The notes beneath the pieces were generated by a model. That model worked only from the letters and a program-made list of their open reading frames with translations. It was not told the DNA's origin and did no database searches. Both the position numbers and the translations under genes were made by a program. From the NCBI RefSeq assembly GCF_032362555.1, contig NC_083511.1, positions 1-64,000 on the forward strand: a DNA stretch of 64,000 nucleotides. Direction: 5' to 3'. The first letter of the stretch is position 1, and every line of letters starts with the position of its first letter. The stretch comes from Amyelois transitella (lineage: Eukaryota > Arthropoda > Insecta > Lepidoptera > Pyralidae). Shown piece after piece: positions 34,423 through 46,173 of this stretch.

Positions 34423-37400
34423 ATGTTACGTTCAAGTGTAATTAGCAAGGGGCTGCGGCTGGTGTCGGGTACAGATGCTTTGGGTCCTGTGTTGTTGCCC
34501 GTCAGACTGTGCAACAGCAATGTGGTGCCTGCCCCGACGGCCGTGGAGAACCAAGAGCTGTTGGCTCCGCTAGTAGATTTGATGGGACGTCGCCACAATT
34601 ATTTACGTATATCTTTAACGGAACGTTGCAATTTACGCTGTAAGTAATGATGCCGTATATATATTAGACAGTCTTCACTTCATCATCAGCCTGATTCAGT
34701 TTCCTAGTGGTATCCAGCGTGGGATGGGAGCCTGGAGTCCATTCATTACTATATTCAACTTTCGGGGGGGGGGGGGGGGGGGGGGGGTCATGACTACTTG
34801 ACCTATGTACCTACTGATAGTCTATTATCTTTTTATATTTTAATGATGTTTGCATTATTTCTATCTGTCACAATAGATAAAAAATTTAAACTTTTATTTA
34901 TTTATTTATGTTTATTGAACTCATATCACAAAATATACATACATATTTCTTAAAATATGATTAAAAAAATGATTTGTAGGAGTTGTGAAGAAAACTGCAG
35001 AATATGAAAATTGCACTGTATTATTGCAACATTCTTAAGTATTTTTACAATATGCATTGATGAACTAACTATTCAAGTTAAAAGGACTTTAAATAAGAAA
35101 AACAATAAGTTGAACTAAACAATAAACATGAACTTTAAATATGGTTTGGCGCTAATAATCAATTTTTTGTTCCTATTTTTTAATTTAATTTGTTTTCCAG
35201 CCAGTACTACCTACTATCCAATGAAGTTGTGTTTCATTTTAACAGCCTGTTTGTCAAATTTATGTATACTTTTATATCCCTTGCTGGGTTGACAGAGCAA
35301 GCAGTCTTAAAAGACATATAATTAAGATTCAAATAGTTACAGGTTGCTAGCTGATCTAAAATCCCAACTTTGTAAGCTTATGCCTTTGCCTTTTACAACA
35401 TCCATGAGAAAGAGATGGAGTGGTCCTCTTCTAATACAAGTATTTTTCTAATTGGGTGCCGTGTGGTTCCCGGCACCAATACTAAAAAGAATAGGACCGC
35501 TCCACCTCTTTCCCATGGATGTCGTAAAAGGCGACTAAGGGATAGGCTTATAAACTTGAGATTCTTCTTTTAGGCGACAGGCTAGCAACCTGTCACTATT
35601 TGAATCTCAATTCTATCATTAAGCCAAATAGCTGAAAGTGGCCATTCAGTCTTTTCAAGACTGTTGGCTCTGTCTACCCCGCAAGGGATATAGACGTGAC
35701 GATATGTATGTATGTATGTTATGTCAGTTAAACTGTAAATGTTAATTGCATATTATAGTCAATATTAGATTTAACAAACTGATGGACAATTAGATTTTTA
35801 ATCAAAATTAATTTGATTTCATTTTTATTACATATAAATGTTGGTTTTGTCTATGGGTGGGATAAATGTGTATCATTATTTTATCAAAGCAGTTTTATCA
35901 TAAATTAATATTGACTAATATGAGATTAACATTTACAGTTTAATTTACATAAGAATATCATTATATTCTAGAGATGTACAAAATCCCAATGCATTAAAAT
36001 TTTTGTATTTTGCACTTGTTCATACCAAACTCGAGTCACTCTTCTCCTTGACTACTACTCAAGTAGTGTAGTAGTCAAAGTGAAGAATTACTGCAACAGG
36101 CAAGTCAGCCGCCACATTTGATTGCACCTTCGACCGTGTGCACCATAACACATGCACAATCACTTCGGTCGCATGCTCATGAGGCTTAATGCTTATTCTT
36201 AAATCATCAACCTGATTCTGATATTTATTTGGATGGAATACAATAATAAGACGAGTTGAATGATCTTCAACTCATATGTTTCTTGTTAGCTTTTTGCTCA
36301 TATTATACTATTTCTTTTTCCTTTGTATTTGAAATGGTGACTGTCCAGATTATATTTTGCTATATAAAAATTCTTTGCCAAATATTATAAGAGGTGTACT
36401 ACTACCAGTGTACTCGTATTATTCGTGAAATAAATCATTTTATTTAGTGATTTTTTTTGCCTTATGTGTAAGAGTATAATATTTGCATGCTACAGTGCTG
36501 TTCATCGGGAGGAAACGTGTTTTATGCTACACCTTCCGTAACAGAAATACATACATAACAGCTGAATGTGCCCTGTCAGTCTTTCAAGAGTGCTGGCTCT
36601 TTCTACCCCGCAAGGGATATAGAGATTTTATGAATGAATACGTAGGTACATACATTAATCACGTCTACATCATACAAGAAGACAAAGTTTACAGTCTTGA
36701 AAATACTGAAATACCTTTTAATCCTTTTGTAAACCCTTATCAAAAGCAAATAAAGGTTGTAATCAATTCTAAAAAATAAGTACCTTGATAATAATTGTCC
36801 TTGTGTCAACCTTAAATAAATAAGACTGAAAGGTCACATTAAGTTGTGTGGCTTAATGATGAAATTGAGATTCAGAAAGCCACAGTTAATAGGACTTTCC
36901 TTTGACTTTTACAATCTGCATGGAAAGAGACACTGCTGGCACACGCTTAATTTTCTCCACTCAAAGACCAGCATGGCAGTTTGCATTAGTTCAATGTGCA
37001 TATTTTGTTAATTGCCTTTTCAACATTCATGGAAGAGAGATGGAGTGATCTTTTTCTTAAGTGCTGGGTACCACATGTTAATTTTCTATTATTATATTTA
37101 GTTCTACTTAGAAATTCATTCTCAGAGGAACTATATTAATAAATGTAATCCTTCATCTTCTTTCTTTGTGTTCATGATTGAAACTAAAAATAAAAATATC
37201 GGTAGCATTTTTTGGGTGCCTAGGTGTCAAAGCAGAGAGTGGTAGAGGTGTAATGTTTGTGGTACAGGCCAGTACTGCATGCCGGCGGAGGGCGTGCCGC
37301 TGTCGGCGCGCGGGCAGCTGCTGACGGCGGAGGAGACGCTGCGGCTGGCGCGCGTGTTCGCGGCGCTCGGCGTGGACAAGCTGCGCCTGACGGGCGGCGA

Positions 37401-40400
37401 GCCCACGCTGCGGCCCGACCTCGCCGACATCGTGCGTACGTGCCACGCTTACGATACACTTTATATTACTTATTTTTGTTTAAGTTTGGCAAATTTAATT
37501 AACAATGTCACAATGGAAGCCCACTTTGGTTATCTTATGTAATTAAGTATCTAGTTTGTTTTTGTCCATTCATAATTTCTGAATAGATGATGTAGAAGCA
37601 TCTAAGATATAAGTGATCCTTGTTCAGAGGGTCTAACGGCGATCCCGGGCATCCGCTCGGTGTCGATGACGACCAACGGGCTGGTGCTGACGCGGCGGCT
37701 GCCGGCGCTGCAGCGCGCGGGGCTCGCCGCTCTCAACATCTCGCTGGACTCGCTGCGCAAGGAGCGCTACGAGCAGATGTCGCGCCGCCAGGTATAGTGT
37801 CTCTACTTCTGGTTTAGAAGGTGTGACGTCATCAACGATCAACGGTCTGACAAAATGGGATGAAATAACTACTTAATCACTACATAGTATAAAACAAAGT
37901 CGCTATTTTAGTCTGTTTGTCTGTATGCTTAAATCTTTAAAATTACGCAACGGATTTTGATGCGGTTTTTTGTAACAGGTAGAGTGATTCAAGAGGAAGG
38001 TTTTTATGTATAATTTTTTCCGAATTTTGCACCCGTGCGAAGCCGGGCGGGTCGCTAGTAATTTATAAGTCCAAAAATTAAAACTGTATACGATGTTGAA
38101 TGCAGCCATGGCATCATTTGACTGACTCTTAAAAGTAGGTACCTATGCTCCTCTTTGGCAAAAGCCTACCCACACATCTTGGTGATAGACAGTTCGAACC
38201 ACGCGTTCCATGCAGGACTCAATAGAAATCTTGATGAATTAGGCGTGTAATATTGTGGTGCCGCGCAGGGCCTGTCTCGCGTGCTGGCCGGCATCGACCT
38301 GGCGCTGCAGCTCGGCTACCGGCCCGTCAAGATCAACACCGTGCTCATGAAGGGTGAGCTCATCATGTATTACAATACTTCTCACAGCAGTAGGGATATA
38401 TATACTTATTTAAGTTGCTCAATTACATCTTGTACAGCTGATAACGGCAGTTCCGCTCGTTCTTCCCATTACTGTGGTAATTTCCAGAAAAAGTTAAAAT
38501 AAGTAAGCAAATAGTTAACTTACTATCTTTGTGTCAAATTTTGTCAAAATCGGTCCAGTAGTTTTGAGTTCTTTTGTTACTAGGTTTTGCGCGGGGCTTC
38601 GATAGTAATATCAGACCAGAAGAGGAAACAGAAGGTCTATTCTACTCCCGTGCAAAATTTGTAAATCAGTCCAGTAGTTTGAGTTTATTCTCTCTTTATA
38701 ACGACAAAGACACCTACAAAAATGCAAATCTTTTCTCTTTAGGTATTATGAGTGTGTACAAGCGAAAATACTTTTTTTCTATAATATTAGTGTGGATTTC
38801 AGGTTTCAACGAAGATGAAATTGTAGACTTCGTGGAATACACGCGCGACCGAGAGGTGGAAGTGCGGTGAGTCGCTGTTTCAGGTCAACTAGAAACATGT
38901 AAAGAAAGTCACGTCGTTATAATGTTGAAAATAGAAGCTTGTGTTTTTCCCAGTCATATCTAAACACTGAACATTTGTCCATGATGGCACATGTTCGGAT
39001 TAATAGCAACTCGCCAAAAACGCAACTCGTTATAACACGCATGCGCAACTCCTGTTCGCTACTCATTTTCACAACTCTTCATTCTCACAACTCGTCATTA
39101 CATTTCTCTCATGTCATACTTTATTTTTTAGGCCTAGTAGGTAATTAGTATTATCAATGCTGATGACGAGTTCCTAGAATGATGAGTCGTCGGGTTGCTA
39201 CTAATCCTCAGGTTCATCGAGTTCATGCCGTTCGCAGGCAACGAGTGGGCGCGCGACCGCCTCGTGCCGTACCGCGCCGCGCTGCGCGCCGTGCTGCGCG
39301 CCTTCCCCGCGCTGCGCCCGTGCGCGCCGCGGCCCAGCGACACGGCGCGGGTAACACTACTCCTCTATAGATTGCTTCAAATTAAGGAAAAGCTCGAATG
39401 TTTCTTCACACGACACGCCGTTGTAAACTCATGAAAATTCAGGCAAAGGCCTTAAGGCTCACGGTCGCGAGACAATTTTGGCGAATCTAATTACCTATGT
39501 AGGTAGTGACTGTAGCACTCGTAGGTAAAAAGCTAAAAACAGCGAACATTGAACAGGTGGCAAGTAGCTGAATAGATACACACAATATGTGATATACCTA
39601 CGAATACAGAAACGACATTAAAAATTCCTGTGGCCTCGAACATTAAACAAATTAATTGTATTTGAACGATAAGTACCTACCTAACTTATACACAAAATAT
39701 TCCCTTACATAATTTTTAAAGTTTCCGTGAACTGTATTGGTTTGTTGGAGCAGGTGTGGCAGGTGGAGGGCTACGCGGGCCGCGTGGGGTTCATCGCGTC
39801 CATGACGCAGGCCTTCTGCTCCTCCTGCAACCGCCTGCGGCTCACCGCCGACGGGAATCTCAAGGTCAGCATTGCGAACTACATCCACTCGATAATGTGC
39901 CATACCGGTGGCGATATACTGCTCATTGTAAATGTGATTTGCCGGAATAGAATACATTTAGGTAGACTGTGCAACTGAGAACTCACAAAGATGAGAGTCA
40001 GAGATTTTGGTAGACATGATATTTGAAGGTATTTGTCTGGAATTAGAATGTGTTTTAACTGCAGTAATATCCTAGTCATTGTATCGTGTGTTCATGTGCG
40101 GCTACGCTACACCGCCCGACATAATGTTTCCTCCGCCACGAGGCGGGCGCTCGGGCGGCCGTGACTAGCTCTCCGCTTCGCTGAGTTCGATGTCGGCGGA
40201 AACTTCGTTAATTATGTTCTTTCAAATTATGCAAGCAACTGAAAAATATAGATAACGAATACCTACATATTTGCATTTTTTAATTTTGTTTACCATTTAA
40301 ATATTATATTTTTGTAATCAAGGATTAAATGATTCTGATTCTGAGCGTCGATAGTAGAATATTTAGGGTGTTTGAATAAAAATATGTGATGCACAGGAGG

Positions 40401-41680
40401 ATAATTCCTACTCCACCAATGACTTTTTCTGAGTTATGTACCCTTGCAGTGAGGAAACACATAACAAGGAAACATATAGATATACAACCGTCTAAATGTA
40501 TATGTTTCCATGATGTGCAACCATGATCGTAATGGGCTAAAATTTATCGTAATTATAAAAACCAACGGGGAGAGAGGTGGATGGCAGGTCTTAAAGTATT
40601 TGACGCATTTGTATCCATGAATTCGAAAATTTTACAAATGTTTATAATCATTAGCTCAAGAGCATCAGAATCCGACGAGCTTGCATAAAGAGACTTAAGT
40701 ACCGGCACGTGCCGACACGACTGCTGCAAATTCACTGTTCGGTACATCGGCACGGTCATGTGCGGATAGGCCTTCACGGATCTGTCGGTCACGTGTCGGC
40801 ACTGTTGTGTGCGGATAGACCTTAAAAGTGCGAGAGATAAGTGACACTATAGGGTTCTCAATCAAATCCGTTAAAAACGCCCGGGATTGGCGAAAAAAAA
40901 ATCCTTTTCATCAGGATAATGCACCAGTGCACAAGTCAGTTGTTGCAATGGCTAAACTCCATGAACTGCGTTTTGTAGTATTAAACCATCCCCCCTATTC
41001 ACCGGACTTAGCACCATCGGACTATTATCTGTTCCCTAATTTAAAGAAACACCTGGCTGGAAAGAAATTTTCCACAAATGAAGAGGTCATAACTGAGGCG
41101 GAACGTTTTTTCGACGAGTTGGAAGAATCGGCCTATAAGAGTGGCATAGAAGCCCTAGAATATAGATGAAATAAGTGTATTGAGACAAGAGGGGATTATG
41201 TAGAAAAATAAAAATATTTTTTTGTATAAATAAAGAAAAAAATATTTTTATTTTTCTTTCTTAGTTTTCTTAGACGGGCCGACAATTTTTCAAACCGCCC
41301 TCGTACCTTCGTATCTTTTCTGCTATTGTAGACTGTATATTGTGTGTGATGCGTACAGCTATATTGATTATGTACCTTTGTGTACGTTTAACTAAGAAAA
41401 AGAAATTAAACTTGTAAACAAAAGCTGTTGGTTCTCCTGGAATATAAATAAATACGTAAATACGTATAAATAGTATTGCATAATATTGTATGTATTTGGG
41501 CAGGTGTGCCTGTTGGGCGGTGCGGAGGTGTCTCTCCGGGACGCGATGCGCGCGCAGCAGTCGGACGAGCAGCTGGCGGCGCTGGTGCGGCGCGCGCTGC
41601 GCAACAAGCGGCCGCGCCACGCCGGGATGGCCGCGCTGGCGCGGGCGCCGCACCGGCCCATGATCCTCATCGGCGGCTAG
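34423..41680 (+). CDS. MOCS1: MOCS1A: radical-SAM GTP 3',8-cyclase (MoaA-like)
   Basis: Eight phase-consistent exons: 34423-34639, 37268-37435, 37628-37791, 38269-38353, 38803-38866, 39212-39350, 39754-39864 and 41504-41680 (374 residues, close to the usual length). With MOCS1B it converts GTP to cyclic pyranopterin monophosphate, the first step of molybdenum cofactor synthesis, in mitochondria. The N-terminus (MLRSSVISKGLRLV) looks like a targeting peptide. The radical-SAM cluster is TERCNLRCQYCMPAEG (C-x3-C-x2-C), formed across the exon 1/2 junction. KLRLTGGEPTLR and SMTTNGLVLT follow. The second cluster is FCSSCNRLRLTADGNLK|VC (C-x2-C-x13-C) across the exon 7/8 junction. The protein ends MILIGG-stop, and the essential Gly-Gly tail is kept. 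Exon 1 is separated from exon 2 by a 2.6-kb repeat-filled intron. A mariner scrap lies in intron 7. Confidence 0.96.
34764..34787 (+). repeat. Poly(G) run of 24 in MOCS1 intron 1
   Basis: An uninterrupted G homopolymer in otherwise AT-rich intron sequence. Its length is likely unreliable in any sequencing technology. Confidence 0.9.
35256..35437 (-). repeat. SINE-like family B, degraded reverse copy
   Basis: Recognisable as TTATATCCCTTGCTGGGTTG, then CAAATAGTTACAGGTTGCTA and CCTTTTACAACATCCATGAG. It has internal deletions and many substitutions, so it is older than its neighbour at 35456. Confidence 0.7.
35456..35719 (+). repeat. SINE-like family B, full-length forward copy
   Basis: From TGCCGTGTGGTTCCCGGCAC to GACGTGACGATATGTATGTA. 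Together with the reverse copy at 35256 it makes an inverted pair in MOCS1 intron 1. Confidence 0.85.
36560..37075. repeat. Heavily decayed family B remnants
   Basis: Scattered matches such as CTACCCCGCAAGGGATATAG (forward, 36603) and reverse pieces near 36660-36720, 36820-36930 and 37020-37060. The 98-residue ORF at 36483-36779 is made of this material and is not considered a gene. Confidence 0.5.
37886..38057 (+). mobile_element. Helitron-like short repeat in MOCS1 intron 3
   Basis: Contains CAACGGATTTTGATGCGGTT and ends GTGCGAAGCCGGGCGGGTCG CTAG before T, a common Lepidopteran Helitron 3' end. The 5' end is uncertain. Confidence 0.45.
40900..41210 (+). pseudogene. Mariner transposase C-terminal fragment
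   Basis: Reads FHQDNAPVHKSVVAMAKLHE, then [40 protein letters not shown] and [27 protein letters not shown] holds the third catalytic Asp. The N-terminal DNA-binding half is missing. It is a different mariner lineage from the element in NRDE2. It lies in MOCS1 intron 7 in the same orientation as the gene. Confidence 0.85.
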
Positions 41681-41682
41681 CG

Positions 41683-42246
41683 CGCGCCTACTGCACCGGC
41701 CGCCTCTCGCACCTGGACCGGCGCGGGCGCGCGCGCATGGTGGACGTGGGCCGCAAGCCGGTGACGGCGCGCGCGGCGCGGGCGGGCTGCCGGCTGCGCG
41801 TGGGCGCGCCGCTGCTGCGCCTGCTGCGCGACGCCGCGCTGCCCAAGGGCGACGCGCTCAGCGTGGCGCAGGTGGCGGGCGTGCTGGCCGCCAAGCGCAC
41901 GGCCGACCTCATCCCGCTGTGCCACCCGCTGCCGCTGGACTGCGTGCGCGTGCGCGTGCGGCTGCCGCGCGGGCCCGCGGGGCGCGGCGGCGCGCTGGAG
42001 GTGCGCTGCGAGGTGCGCACGCGGCACCGCACGGGCGCCGAGATGGAGGCGCTGACGGGCGCCGCGGTGGCCGCGCTCGCGCTCTACGACATGTGCAAGG
42101 CGGTGGACAAGGGCATGCGCATCACGGACCTGCGGCTGCTGCACAAGTCCGGCGGCCGCAGCGCCTGGCCCGCCGACGAGGAGGACGCGTCCGCCGACGA
42201 GGAGGACGCGCCCGCCGCCGCTCCGCCACCGGAACCAGAATCGTGA
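41683..42246 (+). CDS. MOCS1: MOCS1B: cyclic pyranopterin monophosphate synthase (MoaC-like), second cistron
   Basis: In the same exon as the MOCS1A end but in the -1 frame relative to it. The 5' limit given is the first codon after the MOCS1A stop, and the true start is unknown. The MoaC domain begins LSHLDRRGRARMVDVGRKPV and continues KGDALSVAQVAGVLAAKRTA, LIPLCHPLPLDCVRV, GAEMEALTGAAVAALALYDM and CKAVDKGMRI. These include the conserved P-L-C-H-P and E-M-E-A-L-T active-site segments. It rearranges the MOCS1A product into cyclic pyranopterin monophosphate. The frame is also open upstream through MOCS1A, as expected if a spliced fusion exists. The first in-frame ATG (41737) lies inside the conserved domain. 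The C-terminus adds a short acidic DEEDASADEED tail. GC content is extreme. Confidence 0.92.
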   Translation, partial: RAYCTGRLSHLDRRGRARMVDVGRKPVTARAARAGCRLRVGAPLLRLLRDAALPKGDALSVAQVAGVLAAKRTADLIPLCHPLPLDCVRVRVRLPRGPAGRGGALEVRCEVRTRHRTGAEMEALTGAAVAALALYDMCKAVDKGMRITDLRLLHKSGGRSAWPADEEDASADEEDAPAAAPPPEPES

Positions 42247-42337
42247 CGGAGCGAAACTTTCGCGCTGACCGACCTTTCTCATGTCTAATCCCCTTCCCCT
42301 TGTTGTGTATTTTTACACCATACCTACTGTATATGGA

Positions 42338-42343
42338 TTAAAG
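42338..42343 (+). promoter_or_regulatory. Likely MOCS1 poly(A) signal (ATTAAA)
   Basis: ATTAAA lies about 90 bp after the MOCS1B stop, the first such hexamer downstream. Confidence 0.5.
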
Positions 42344-44412
42344 TTACTGTAATACACGTGTACAGAGAAAAGGATGATACAAGGTATCCTTCTTATCATT
42401 ATAATTTTATATTTTTAAGGTTATTTTATATTACATATTTAAGTACAGCATGTAATGTCGTACCGTAACACCTAGAAAAATACCTATACCAAATTCGAAA
42501 CTGCGTCGTACATAAAACCAAAAGTCACGCCTCTCCATGGCCACGATGCCTACATACTTCTTTCGCGTCAGCCACAAAATGAAAGCCACGCCTATTTATG
42601 CGTCGTATAAATCGATATATGTCACCGTAAAATAACACAAGAACCGCAAGTTAATAAACTACCTAGGCAATTTATAAACTTTCGTAGGATACTAAACGAG
42701 AGATGAATTGTATTATCTTACGCGCACATTTGCGACCACTCATGGTAAATTTATAAACTTACGGATATCCTTTCGAGAGATGCTAAACGTTTCGAACAAT
42801 AACCTACAGACAAGCTTTTTCATTTATGGTTCTTTAAAATAGGACAAATAAAACACAGCTCTCTGATAGGTCGATGTTGGCAGTGGTAGTTTCTATGTCG
42901 CTCGTCATGGGTTTACTTTAGTAAGTAACAAAATAAAACTATTTTTACAGTTTCAAAACAGTAGCAACATTAAACACTTTGTCGTTTGGATAATGCTTCT
43001 TATTATGTTACCTAAATTTAAAAATTTACGGAAATGTGGACGTAAAATAATATAATTCATGTCTAGATTAGAACCCTACGAAAGTTTATAATTTTCCTAG
43101 GAAATTTAAGAATCTGTGGTTCTTATTATTTTTCAATGACATATATATTGTTTTCTATGTAATGTACCTAGCCCACAAAATAGATAATAAAGTGTCTATA
43201 AGAATAAGAAACGATTGATTAAATTTTTAACCTAAACTACTGGTCAATGTCTAGATAAAATGTGACGGCATGGCTGTGTTAAATTAAAAATACTTATATA
43301 CTGTTACTATATCCCCTGTCCCAAATTGTAACTACAAAGTAACTTTTATAATATATGTACATACTCCTAGTCCTAGCCCTATTTTGGTTAAGGACCTTAT
43401 AAACAGGGTATTGTAAACGCACTTATTATACTAAGTCATTTTATTAAGCACAATTTTATTAAGCTTTGTAAGGTAAAACTATTTGTTTATAAGGTAGGAT
43501 CATTTAAGTGTGTAAGAGATAAAATCATGAAATTCAGTATGTTACTTACAATTTACCTAAGTTTTGTTGTGATTATGAAAATTCAAACACCTACTTCAAA
43601 CAAAAATCTTGTTCTACTAAACTTATGGTTGACACTGCAATAGGTTCTTCTAAGAAGCAGGATTAGAAAGCGGGTCCACAACAAGTTGTTGAATTAAAAA
43701 CTCTTGAAATTCATCTCATTAAATAAATAAGTGGGCCCGCACTTGGACTGCTCTGCCACTGAGTTTATACTATCAATCACAAGACTAAGTTGATAAGTTT
43801 CAGTGAAAGGTTGTGATACTCATAAATGACATTCCACTATTAGGGATATAGACGTGATGATATGTATGTATGTATGACATTCTACTTGCTCTGGAGACTA
43901 TCAACATACAGTTATAATGATCATTATCATTTTATTTGTAATTAAGAAGGGTTTAAAAGTAATCTTTATAGGTTAATTTGAATAATGTGTTACTTTTTTT
44001 ATGTACATGAATGTATTTATCTACATCAATTCATTTATGTACTCATTACATAGATGTAGAACTGCACATTTGCTATAGCTAAAGAGTATTCAATACTTAT
44101 CACATATAATAAATAATTTGCAAGGGCTTCAAAGCCCCATGGAAGGTGACACATTAACAAAAACTGATGGTGCTATGAATAAATTTCGTTAGTATGTATT
44201 GAAAATATTGTTTTATTTGTGGAACAATATCATATAAGATTCAAGTCTTAAAACCACGCTATGACCATATAGTTGCACGGTAGGTTCAAGTGGCTGCTGG
44301 TTCATAAATGAATCAATTCTTAATTATATGAATAACGATATTGATATAAAATGCTCTATCTGATATATTATTATAAAATTAAATATAAAGCAGGCTAAAA
44401 GATAAGTGTTAA
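42344..44412. other. MOCS1-PFDN2 intergenic region
   Basis: AT-rich and gene-free. A family B tail (GGGATATAGACGTGATGATA then TGTATGTATG) lies at about 43848-43877. Nothing else was recognised. Confidence 0.5.
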
Positions 44413-44418
44413 TTTATT
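44413..44418 (-). promoter_or_regulatory. Likely PFDN2 poly(A) signal (AATAAA)
   Basis: AATAAA on the minus strand about 23 bp after the PFDN2 stop. Confidence 0.55.
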
Positions 44419-44440
44419 AATATAAATCGTGTGAGTGTGG

Positions 44441-44978
44441 TCACCCACTGGCCACGAGCACGTTGGTCTTGGCGGCAGGCGCGTCCTGTGCGGGCTCGGG
44501 GCCGCCGCCGCGCTGCACGCGGATGTCGTGGCACTCGATGTACTCGTTGATCTCCTGCCCCTTTTTGGTGAGTTGCTCTTGCAGCGCCGCCAGCGCCTTT
44601 GGGAGCAGCTCGCGGTTGTTCTCCAACTCCGGCAACACCTCCGCCACCGTTCGCTCCACCAGCACGCCGCCCACCATCCGGAAGCACTTGCGGCTTCCCT
44701 CTACACCCTTCAGAGTCTCGATAACGATCCTACCCGAATAACCCAATATTTTAATTCAGTTAGAGTAGGGTGGACCATACAAACTACATTTATAAATTGC
44801 TACATTGAAAAATTTACGGTTAGGGTATTCAAACTTACTTGTGTTCGTTTAGATCCATTTCCAATTCTGATATTTTATTCGCAAGTTGCCTTTGTTCGCT
44901 TCGAAGGTTTTGGAATCCGCTGAAAATTTCATCACCAGATTTTCCTTTGCCGCCTTTTGAGGGTGCGGGTTTAGCCAT
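44441..44978 (-). CDS. PFDN2: Prefoldin subunit 2 (beta-type)
   Basis: Two exons, 44839-44978 and 44441-44729, joined in phase (142 residues, normal length). Prefoldin is a hexameric cytosolic chaperone that passes nascent actin and tubulin to the CCT chaperonin. The start MAKPAPSKGGKGKSGDEIFS has a flexible basic N-terminus. The first coiled-coil helix is QNLRSEQRQLANKISELEMD. The family hairpin is RKCFRMVGGVLVERTVAEVL. The second helix is NNRELLPKALAALQEQLTKK, followed by GQEINEY. The short tail VRGGGPEPAQDAPAAKTNVL-like segment is variable. The donor is ACAA|GTAAGT and the acceptor GGTAG|GATC. Coding sequence is only moderately GC-rich in exon 1 and richer in exon 2. It is divergent from EXOC1, with 2.6 kb of mobile-element debris between them. 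Confidence 0.95.
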
Positions 44979-45296
44979 TATCTCTGGTTTTTCTGCGAGT
45001 TTAAATCAAAATAAATAACTGATTCATGTGCGAATATTCAAGATCATCAAATTCCATTGAATTCATCTCATATTCTGATTGTCATTTCGGTATAGGAAAG
45101 TGTTGCCAACTGAACTCAAGTTAAAAAATCAGTAATCATAAGTAAAATAGAAATATGTGTTACTTTCTAGCTACATAAAACATGAGTGAAATCAGTGAAA
45201 TAAAGGGTGTATTGACGTATATTCATGATATAAAATTGGATAGGATTTTAATAAAAAAGTTTGGTTTGTTATTAAATTAATTGTCTGGTAATTATT

Positions 45297-45600
45297 TTTA
45301 CGGTGTGATTCCCGGTACTTCAGATTAGAACCACTCCATGTCTTTTCTATGGATGCCGTAAAAAGCGACTAAGGGAAAGGCTAATAAACTTGGGATTCTT
45401 TTTGTAGGCTGACTTAAGACGCTCGGTCTTGAGCTTCGCGTTTTAAACCTTTTTGTAGGCAAGGGGTTCGTAATCTGTCACTATTTGAATCTTAATCCCA
45501 TCATTTTTCGTCATTATATCTGAAAGTGATCTTTTTATCATTTCAAGACTTTTTGCTCTGTCTACCTCGCAAAAGGATATAGATGTGACTATTAATGTAT
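45297..45600 (+). repeat. SINE-like family B with an internal insertion
   Basis: A degraded forward copy (GGATGCCGTAAAAAGCGACT, TCTACCTCGCAAAAGGATAT, then a TATGTATA tail). About 45 bp of unrelated sequence is inserted near 45411-45460. Confidence 0.65.
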
Positions 45601-45876
45601 GTATATATTTGTATATTATTATGAAGTATTTATCCCTTGTAACATTATTCCCTTGACAGAGCTTACAGTCTAGAAAATACTCCAAAATTACGTTCAGCTG
45701 GATAACATAATGATGTTATTGAGATTCAAATATATTCCTTCGCAGATTTCGTAATAAGGATAGTAGGATCAAACGATAACTTAATGATGAAGCGTTTACT
45801 GGTGTGGTAGAATGGTGGCAGGAGGATAAATTGTACGTCCTATTTTAATAAGGCAATAATTGAATCGACATGTTTT

Positions 45877-46128
45877 GTGCCGTGTGGTTTCCGGCACCAA
45901 TACAAAAAAGAATAGGACAACTCCATCTCTTTCCCAAGGATGTCGTAAAAGGCGACTAAGGGATAGGCTTACAAAGTTGGGATTATTTTTTAGGCGATGG
46001 GCTAGGAACCTGTCACTCTTTGAATCTCAATTCTATCATTAAGCGTTAATTAGCTGAACGTGGCTATTCAATATTTTCAAAACTGTTGGCTATTTCTACC
46101 TCACAAGGTAGACCATATGATTGAATGT
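45877..46128 (+). repeat. SINE-like family B, forward copy
   Basis: From GTGCCGTGTGGTTTCCGGCA through GGATGTCGTAAAAGGCGACT to a degraded GATTGAATGTATG tail. Confidence 0.8.
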
Positions 46129-46173
46129 ATGTTTTCGAAAAACAATAAAATAAAAAAAAAACAATAGCTATAA

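Noticed and set aside
36483-36779. 98-residue ORF in MOCS1 intron 1
   Set aside because: Built from decayed family B repeat sequence and lacking any domain.
41677-42282. 201-residue minus ORF opposite MOCS1B
   Set aside because: Long only because of extreme GC; the sense strand carries clear MoaC motifs.
45183-45278. Short ORF MSEISEIKGVLTYIHDIKLD as an EXOC1 first exon
   Set aside because: No similarity to the Sec3 N-terminus, no good donor at its end, and a stop after 32 codons.
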